NCBI GenBank assembly: GCA_964533185.1
Contig: CAZHLD010000007.1
Coordinates: 24,563 to 88,562, forward strand
Reading direction: 5' to 3'
Length of the DNA: 64,000 nucleotides
DNA from: CAZHLD01 sp964533185
GTDB taxonomy: Bacteria; Acidobacteriota; Terriglobia; Acidiferrales; UBA7541
Translations under genes and position numbers: made by a program
Notes under the pieces: model-generated
Seen by the model: the letters and a program-made list of their open reading frames with translations, nothing else
Database searches by the model: none
What the model was told of the DNA's origin: nothing
Part shown: piece by piece, positions 58,655-64,000 of the stretch
How the letters are laid out: the number at the start of each line of letters is the position of its first letter
How positions within the stretch are numbered: the first letter of the stretch is position 1

Positions 58655-59380
58655 ATGCCAGCGCCCGGCAACTCGAATGGCCAACTCCTGCACGTTCTGA
58701 TCGCGGACGCCAGCGATCTAGCCTGCCAGTCCCTGGCGAGAGCAATCCAAGCGCCAGTGTCTCCGCTCCAGGTAAGGACGTGCGCGGGCACGACGGCGGA
58801 GATACTGGGAGAACTGCGAGCGAATCATATCGAGGTAGCGGTTATCGGGGTACAACTGAAGGACGGACCGCTGGAAGGAATTCGCGTGGTGCGCGAGATG
58901 CGCGAGAGTGCACCCGGGATTCGAGCGATCCTGCTCGGGGACACGATGCATCCGGCGCTGGTGGTGGAAGCGTTTCACGCGGGAGCGAAAGGGCTGCTCT
59001 CCCGCTCCGACTCGCTAGAAACGCTGTGCAAGTGCATCCTGAGCGTGAAACAGGGGCAAATCTGGGCGAACAGCGAACAGTTGCAAATTCTGCTGGAAGC
59101 GCTAACGCGCACCGCCACGCCGCGGCTGGTGAGCAGCACGGGAAAAGATCTGCTGACGAAGCGGGAGGGAGAGGTAGCGCGCCTTGTGGCCGAAGGGCTG
59201 ACCAACCGGCAGGTGTCGGAACAGTTGAAGCTGAGTGAGCACACGGTGAAGAACTACTTGTTTCGAGCGTACGAAAAGCTGGGTGTCTCGAATCGGGTGG
59301 AGCTCACGCTCTACTCGGTGACTCATCGTCACGTAGCTTCGGTACTCCTGCTGGGCCTCCTCCTTTCCGGTATCTGCTGA
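58655..59380 (+). CDS. LuxR/NarL-type regulator with degenerate receiver and hydrophobic tail
   Basis: A 241-residue protein. The N-terminal domain has the receiver fold (LHVLIADASD, then IRAILLGDT and GAKGLLSRSDSLETL). The phosphoacceptor Asp is replaced by Gly65 in VAVIGVQLKDG, and the Lys near the end is Arg, so it cannot be phosphorylated in the usual way. The LuxR HTH (about 166-220) reads LTKREGEVARLVAEGLTNRQ and SEHTVKNYLFRAYEKLGV. The last 15 residues are very hydrophobic (VASVLLLGLLLSGIC), which may tether it to the membrane. It is divergent from the TonB-like gene. Confidence 0.85.
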   Translation: MPAPGNSNGQLLHVLIADASDLACQSLARAIQAPVSPLQVRTCAGTTAEILGELRANHIEVAVIGVQLKDGPLEGIRVVREMRESAPGIRAILLGDTMHPALVVEAFHAGAKGLLSRSDSLETLCKCILSVKQGQIWANSEQLQILLEALTRTATPRLVSSTGKDLLTKREGEVARLVAEGLTNRQVSEQLKLSEHTVKNYLFRAYEKLGVSNRVELTLYSVTHRHVASVLLLGLLLSGIC

Positions 59381-59575
59381 AGGACCTGAACCCCTTATCT
59401 CCGGACGTTTCGCGACCGGTGGTGTCTCCGATTGTTCACAGGAGCCAGAGGAGAAGGTATTGCGCCAGGAAGCCTGGTGTGGAAGCGAAGTTCTGGCAAG
59501 CCGGGTGAAGCAGTGTTTTGAAGAGATTCGGGTGGGGGAGACAGGCGGAGCACGGGCGTAATTTCTGAGGAAGTT

Positions 59576-59591
59576 TGGCAAGAGTTCTGCA
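59576..59591 (+). promoter_or_regulatory. sigma-54-type (-24/-12) promoter upstream of a small membrane-peptide gene
   Basis: TTGGCAAGAGTTCTGCAGG puts GG and GC 12 bases apart with only two mismatches to TGGCAC-N5-TTGCA. The predicted start (about 59602) lies just before the AAGGAG ribosome site and the ATG at 59617. It shares the TTGGCAA core with the flp promoter. Confidence 0.6.
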
Positions 59592-59616
59592 GGTGCGAAT
59601 GGAAGAAGGAGACACC

Positions 59617-59745
59617 ATGAACACCCCTGGCGATCGCGATTCGTTCGGCGTGGTACCGTGGGCCCTAGCCGTGGCATGCCTGCTTGGTCTGTTGCTGGCC
59701 CTGTACAACCTGCTGGCGACAGCGAATCCGAGCTGGACGCGTTAG
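59617..59745 (+). CDS. 42-residue single-span membrane peptide
   Basis: A short gene with an AAGGAG ribosome site 5 bases before its ATG. The product has a polar N-terminus (NTPGDRDSFGVVP), one transmembrane segment (WALAVACLLGLLLALYNLLA) and a short tail (TANPSWTR). A -24/-12 promoter lies at 59576-59591. It follows the LuxR-type gene by 236 bp on the same strand. A second open frame in another phase (ATG at 59676) codes an acidic stretch over the same 3' end. No family is recognised; the promoter, ribosome site and clear TM segment support translation. Confidence 0.6.
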   Translation: MNTPGDRDSFGVVPWALAVACLLGLLLALYNLLATANPSWTR

Positions 59746-59858
59746 ACGATGAACCGGCCGAGGAAGTGACAGAGGCAGAAGGCCCGAAACCCCGCCACCA
59801 GATTCCCACCCAGAATGACCGGACAGCATAGGCCCGAATGGGCGGCGCCGGTCTTTCC

Positions 59859-61109
59859 TTAATCCGCAGCAGAGAGGAAGTAATTCCGGCAGGCCGTAGC
59901 GACAGTGGAGCGGTCCAGCTTCGGGGGTTGGCCTTCGTAGGTGGCGCCCCAAACGATTTGACGAAAGACGTCGCGCGGATAACACGGGCGCAATTCCTGT
60001 TTGAACTCCTTGGAGAGGAGATGGATCAAATGATCGACGACCTGAGGATCGTAGGAGAGTCCCAGGTTTTCACAGACGCGCTGGGCAATGACATGGAACT
60101 GAGCGGGGGAGACGTGCTCGAGGCGGACTTTATTCTGAATGCGGCGCAGGAAGGCTTCGTCGGCGAGAGTGGCCGGATCGAGATTGGTGGCGAAGACAAC
60201 GAAGAGGTCAAAGGGAAGATCGAATTTTTTGCCGCCGCTGAGGGTCAAGAAATCCACGCTGCGGTCGAGGGGGACAATCCAGCGGTTGAGAAGTTCTTCC
60301 GGGCGGATGCGCTGGCGGCCGAAATCATCAACGACGAGGACGCCATTATTGGCCTTCATTTGCAAGGGAGCGGAGTAATACCGGGAGAGAGGATTGAACT
60401 GGAGATCCAGCATCTCGATGGTGAGCTCGCCACCCACACAGACACAGGGCCGGCGACAGAGCACCCAACGCTCGTCAACTTCGACGGAGCCGGGCGGGTC
60501 GATGCGCTCGTGAATGCCGGAATCAAAAACGGCGATGATTTGCGAGTCCACTTCCACGGCGTGAGGAATCCAGACGGCATCGTTGTAGATCTTGGGCAGA
60601 GCCGCGGCCACGGTGGTCTTGCCAGTGCCCGGAGGACCATAAAGGAAAATTGAGGTGCCGGACACCACGGCGGTGCCCAACTGCGTGAGGGTTTCTGTGT
60701 TGAGGACCAGGTGGGCGAGCGCCCGCTCGACTTCGGGGGGATGCACTTCATGATTCCGCACGCTCTGAGAGCGGACGCGGGCCGTGTATTGCTCGAGAGA
60801 AACCGGAGCGGGGCCGACGTACTGGCTGAGGTGCATTAAGGACATAGCGCGATCGCGGCCCTGCGAGGTGATGGCAATGCGGTGAACCCCAGCCGTCAAG
60901 CCCTTGACCTCACAGAACTGATCCTTACGGAGGCGGAGAAAGATCTCCTCGATGACGGCGAGGTTGAGCTTCATTTTTCTCGCAAGATCGACCAGGGTCA
61001 GTTCCGTCTCCATGTGCAAGGTCTTCAGAGCCAGGCCCTCGAGCAGAGGGCGATGGGTGCCGGTTTCTTCGAGAGTTTGTGGGGAGTTGTTGATGACGGC
61101 GGTATTCAC
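59859..61109 (-). CDS. AAA ATPase with N-terminal winged-helix-like domain
   Basis: A 416-residue protein. Residues 30-95 look like a winged helix (LTLVDLARKMKLNLAVIEEIFLRL, in parts). The ATPase core has Walker A FLYGPPGTGKTTVAAAL, Walker B VLVVDDFGRQRI and sensor-I ATNLDPATLADEAFLRRI, with the Asp-Glu of Walker B changed to Asp-Asp. The GTG at 61109 has a GGGAG site; the frame extends 12 codons upstream without family residues. The family occurs as stand-alone ATPases in Acidobacteria; its target is unknown. It converges with the membrane-peptide gene. Confidence 0.75.
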   Translation of the reverse strand: MNTAVINNSPQTLEETGTHRPLLEGLALKTLHMETELTLVDLARKMKLNLAVIEEIFLRLRKDQFCEVKGLTAGVHRIAITSQGRDRAMSLMHLSQYVGPAPVSLEQYTARVRSQSVRNHEVHPPEVERALAHLVLNTETLTQLGTAVVSGTSIFLYGPPGTGKTTVAAALPKIYNDAVWIPHAVEVDSQIIAVFDSGIHERIDPPGSVEVDERWVLCRRPCVCVGGELTIEMLDLQFNPLSRYYSAPLQMKANNGVLVVDDFGRQRIRPEELLNRWIVPLDRSVDFLTLSGGKKFDLPFDLFVVFATNLDPATLADEAFLRRIQNKVRLEHVSPAQFHVIAQRVCENLGLSYDPQVVDHLIHLLSKEFKQELRPCYPRDVFRQIVWGATYEGQPPKLDRSTVATACRNYFLSAAD

Positions 61110-61763
61110 GCTGGCGCGCTCCCTTCGCGACCGAGGGCGACACACCCGCCCCTGGTTGCGGGGAGAGTCAGAGCAAGTTCAAGTCCGCAGAACGAGGAGG
61201 AGGAGACAATTTAGAGAGCAAAAAATTTTTGCGAGAGGTGGCGGTCGAAACAGGCTTTCAAACACAGAGGTTAGAGAGGGTTGCAGACGCGGGAAGAAGA
61301 GCTGAGAGGGAGATGCAGAGCGAAGTAGGTGATTCCTCTCGAGGAGGGAAGTTGTGCACGGTCGTGGACACAATCTTGCAGGGGAATGTGAGAAACCGCG
61401 CCGCCGGGCGGGAGGGTGCGGAAGGAGGGAAGAGGCGTCTCCGCGCTGCGTGAGGCTGGCGAAGGTGGAAGTGTCGCCTGTTTTGCTGGGTTTGAGTCGA
61501 ACGAGCGAAAGAGGAGGAGTGCAATGCGTTTAGTCATGGCAGGGTGGTGGGCGGCAGTCGTACTCACTTTGCTTTGCACACCGGGCGGGACTTCGCACAA
61601 ATTGTGTACAGAATAGATGCTTCCACAAACGTCGTTTCGCCCTAAGTCCTTTTTATTCTTTCAGCCAACGCTTGGAATCGAAAATGCAGAGAATTGTGCA
61701 GCTTTTGGTGCGCGTTTGTGCTGAAGAGGGTGTGAAGCATTGTTAGCATGAGGAGGTTCTCCG
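61110..61763. other. 654-bp intergenic region with sparse signals
   Basis: No long gene. It contains the palindrome GCAAAAAATTTTTGC (61218-61232), a possible 30-codon frame at 61524-61616 and, at 61673-61688, a weak -24/-12 match upstream of the kelch gene. Confidence 0.5.
61524..61616 (+). CDS. Possible 30-residue peptide
   Basis: A short frame with GAGGAG 7 bases before the ATG. The product has a hydrophobic core (LVMAGWWAAVVLTLLC) followed by TPGGTSHKLCTE. It might be a small membrane peptide or the remains of a signal peptide. Support is only the ribosome site and the hydrophobic stretch. Confidence 0.3.
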   Translation: MRLVMAGWWAAVVLTLLCTPGGTSHKLCTE

Positions 61764-64000
61764 ATGTCCCGCACTAGCAAATATTTCTTGTTTCTCGTGC
61801 TAGTCATTCTATCGACGCTGCTGGTGAAGGGCGCAGGCGTCTCTGTGCCCACCGGGACGTGGGCCGCGTTCAGCAACATGGCCGAGCCGCGCGACGGCGC
61901 GTCTGCTGCGCTGCTCGCGGACGGCCGCGTGTTGATCACCGGCGGCAGCGGTGCGAACGGCGAGTCCGCCAGTGCGGAGATATTCGACGGCGGCGGTGCG
62001 TTTTCGCCAGCGGCCTCCATGAACGCGGCGCGCAGCAGGCATGTCTCTGTGGCGCTGCTGGACGGCCGCGTACTCGTGGCCGGCGGAAGCACGGGCGGTG
62101 GTGGTGTGACCAATTCCGCGGAGATCTACGATCCGGCGAGCGACTCCTGGACCAGTGTCGCCGGCGGCATGGTTGAGGCTCGCGCGGGCCACACAGCATC
62201 TCTGCTTGCAGACGGGCGCGCGTTGATCGCCGGTGGCGATAGCGGCGCGACCATTAGCTCGAGCGTGGAAATCTTCGATCCCACGATCGATAGTTTTTCT
62301 TTTGCAGGAATTCTCTCTTCACCCCGCAAGGACCACGCCGCAGCCGTGCTGGCCGACGGACGCGTGCTGATTGTAGGCGGCTCAGACGGCACGAATGTTC
62401 TGGCCTCATCAGATATTTTTGACGCGACTTCTGGAACCGTCTCAGCCGGCCCGGCTCTTTCGTCTCCGCGCGCGGGTCACAGCGCCACCACTTTGCTTGA
62501 TGGCAGCGTGCTCGTCGGCGGCGGGTCGAATGGCGCAGACGATCTGGCTACTTCCGAAATTGCAGACAGCGCAGCCGCAGCATTCGCGCCGGGCGCAAAC
62601 ATGAGCGCGCCCCGCCGCGGTCACCTGGCCTTCCGCCTGCCCAACAACAACAGCGTCCTGATTGTTGGCGGTTCCTCGATGGGAACGGCGCAGGCTTCCG
62701 CAGAGCTGTACATTCCGTGGTCCGGCACGTTTCAGCCGACTGGTGCTCTCTCTACGGCTCGCGCCGGCGCGGCAGGCAGCACGATGCAGCAGGATGGACT
62801 TTTGCTTGTCGCCGGCGGCAGCGGACAGGCGTCCAGCGAACTCTATGGCTTCGCCACAGTAAAGACGGATAAGGACGACTACGCCCCGGGCGAGATTGGG
62901 ACTATCAGCGGCAGCGGCTGGCAACCCGGCGAGACCGTGAGCCTGCTGTTGCATGAGGTCAACAACCCCGACCCGCACGCCGACCGCACGTTCACGGCAA
63001 CCGCCAATGCGTTTGGCAACATCTTCGACAATTCGTTCTCACCCGAGCTTCACGACATCGGCATCCGCTTCTACCTCACCGCAACTGGCTCGGTTTCGCA
63101 GGCGCAGACGTCGTTTACGGATGCCCCGAAAGTTGGTTCGGTCGCTGTGGGAGCTCAGTCGGGCACACTTACTTATGGCACTGCCGGTAGCGCGACCTAC
63201 ACGATAACGGTGAATCGAGGAACCGGCGGAGGTTCTTCCGGGGCGTTCACTGCCACCCTGAGCGTCACGACTGCGCTCCCGACCGGTGCTACTGCCTTGT
63301 TCTCTCCGAACCCGGTTTCGTTTGCGCCAGCCAACAGCTCCAAAACCTCGACGTTGACGATCTCAACGACAGGTTCGACGCCTGCAGGGACAACCGCCTT
63401 CACGGTCAAGGCAAGCACCAGTGCCAGCGACTTCGCCACTGGCGATGGCACGCTGACGGTCGGCAAGGCCACGGTGACGCCGAGCATCACGGCTAACAAC
63501 AAGGTTTACAACGGGACGACGGCGGCGACAATCTTGACCCGCACGCTCACGGGCGTGCTGCCCGCTGATGTGGCGAACGTCAGCCTGAGCGGTGGCACGG
63601 CCACCTTCAGTGACGCCAACGTCGTCAATGGCAAGACGGTGACGGCCACGGGCCTGAGCCTCTCGGGCAGCGCCGCGGGCAACTACCAGCTCTCCTCGAC
63701 ATCAGCGACCACGACGGCCAACATCACGGCGAAGAACCTGACGATCAGCGGCGCAGTGGCCAACAACAAGGAGTACGACGGCGGCACCTCGGCTACGGTG
63801 AACTTCGCCGGGGCCTCCCTGGTGGGCGTCATCGGTCTGGACGCCGTGAGCATCGACAGCTCAGGCTACTCGGCCAGCTTCGCCACCAAGACCGTGGCCA
63901 ACGGCAAGGCCGTGACGGTGCTCGGCGTCGCGCTGTCTGGTGCGGACGCGGGGAACTACACGGTGTCGCAGCCCAGCGGCCTGACGGCCAACATCACGGC
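61764..64000 (+). CDS. Large exported kelch-propeller protein with YDG-type repeats, 3' partial
   Basis: At least 745 residues, open to the end of the window. Signal peptide (residues 1-23). Residues about 30-360 contain seven kelch-type blades, each with a D-G-R-V-L-x-x-G-G-x core such as LLADGRVLITGGSG, LLDGRVLVAGGST, LADGRVLIVGGSD and MQQDGLLLVAGGSG, giving a seven-bladed propeller. An Ig-like domain follows (KTDKDDYAPGEIGTISGSGWQPGE, in parts), then a Ser/Thr-rich strand region. From about residue 570, YDG/MBG-type repeats begin (NNKVYNGTTAATI and NNKEYDGGTSATV). The ATG at 61764 is preceded by GGAGG. Surface adhesion or structural roles are usual for such proteins; the true length is unknown. 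Confidence 0.8.
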   Translation, partial: MSRTSKYFLFLVLVILSTLLVKGAGVSVPTGTWAAFSNMAEPRDGASAALLADGRVLITGGSGANGESASAEIFDGGGAFSPAASMNAARSRHVSVALLDGRVLVAGGSTGGGGVTNSAEIYDPASDSWTSVAGGMVEARAGHTASLLADGRALIAGGDSGATISSSVEIFDPTIDSFSFAGILSSPRKDHAAAVLADGRVLIVGGSDGTNVLASSDIFDATSGTVSAGPALSSPRAGHSATTLLDGSVLVGGGSNGADDLATSEIADSAAAAFAPGANMSAPRRGHLAFRLPNNNSVLIVGGSSMGTAQASAELYIPWSGTFQPTGALSTARAGAAGSTMQQDGLLLVAGGSGQASSELYGFATVKTDKDDYAPGEIGTISGSGWQPGETVSLLLHEVNNPDPHADRTFTATANAFGNIFDNSFSPELHDIGIRFYLTATGSVSQAQTSFTDAPKVGSVAVGAQSGTLTYGTAGSATYTITVNRGTGGGSSGAFTATLSVTTALPTGATALFSPNPVSFAPANSSKTSTLTISTTGSTPAGTTAFTVKASTSASDFATGDGTLTVGKATVTPSITANNKVYNGTTAATILTRTLTGVLPADVANVSLSGGTATFSDANVVNGKTVTATGLSLSGSAAGNYQLSSTSATTTANITAKNLTISGAVANNKEYDGGTSATVNFAGASLVGVIGLDAVSIDSSGYSASFATKTVANGKAVTVLGVALSGADAGNYTVSQPSGLTANIT

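Noticed and set aside
61218..61232. AT-rich palindrome GCAAAAAATTTTTGC
   Set aside because: Could be a binding site but is a single copy with no context; listed only as content of the intergenic region.

Overview
The window looks like a piece of an Acidobacteriota genome. It is GC-rich and Gram-negative, with lipid A/heptose genes, POTRA and TonB proteins and two secretins. Its gene styles are familiar from that phylum: a TPR-lipoprotein secretin with a cohesin-like tail, acidobacterial-type tad genes, and GTAG-headed hairpin repeats. It is a scaffold with four runs of exactly 100 N. Three of these runs are flanked by the same 55 bases on both sides, which points to a short-read (probably metagenomic) assembly with unmerged contig ends. 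No 16S rRNA is present, so the taxonomic placement is inference.

Layout. 1-2.2 kb: the end of ComEC, a DUF2007 protein and a small conserved hypothetical. 2.2-9.3 kb: a fully overlapping minus-strand operon waaA-lpxK-waaF-gmhB-rfaE1-rfaE2-waaC plus an isoprenylcysteine-methyltransferase-like gene. It covers Kdo transfer, lipid A 4'-phosphorylation, ADP-heptose synthesis (gmhA is missing) and the two inner-core heptosyl transfers. 9.3-24.6 kb: mostly housekeeping genes (PaaA-like diiron protein, SDR, secreted protein, PcrA helicase, amino-acid permease, S1/P1-like nuclease, adenosine deaminase, PurS, GlmS, POTRA protein, TPR-thioredoxin protein, creatininase family, histone-deacetylase family). 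24.6-34.8 kb: polyprenyl diphosphate synthase, TatD, MetG, sirtuin, ArgS, a double TrkA-type protein, PepA and SmpB.

34.9-38.1 kb: a secretin and two pseudopilins, then tRNA-fMet with its own promoter and terminator. A truncated tyrosine integrase and one unknown cargo gene follow, the remnant of an element integrated at the tRNA. 39.8-55.8 kb: a long minus-strand Tad (Flp) pilus locus. In order of transcription it holds an NtrC-like activator, a squalene-cyclase-like alpha/alpha-toroid protein, a DUF362 protein, two tadE genes, tadG, a polytopic membrane protein, the Flp pilin, cpaA, cpaB, cpaC, cpaE, tadA, tadB, tadC, a 32-residue membrane peptide and a DUF192 protein. 56.3-61.1 kb: a TonB-like protein, a MITE-like element, a LuxR-type protein with a degenerate receiver, a 42-residue membrane peptide and an AAA ATPase. 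61.8 kb to the end: a large secreted kelch-propeller protein with YDG-type repeats, running off the window.

The most interesting ensemble is the Tad locus. The pilin and the 42-residue peptide each sit behind a -24/-12 element of sigma-54 type with the same TTGGCAA core, and an NtrC-family activator with an intact GAFTGA loop is encoded in the same locus. The toroid and DUF362 genes are translationally coupled to each other and lie just upstream of tadE, which suggests an unrecognised lineage-specific Tad accessory module. Three short genes (Flp pilin and two membrane peptides) are under 60 codons and easily missed.
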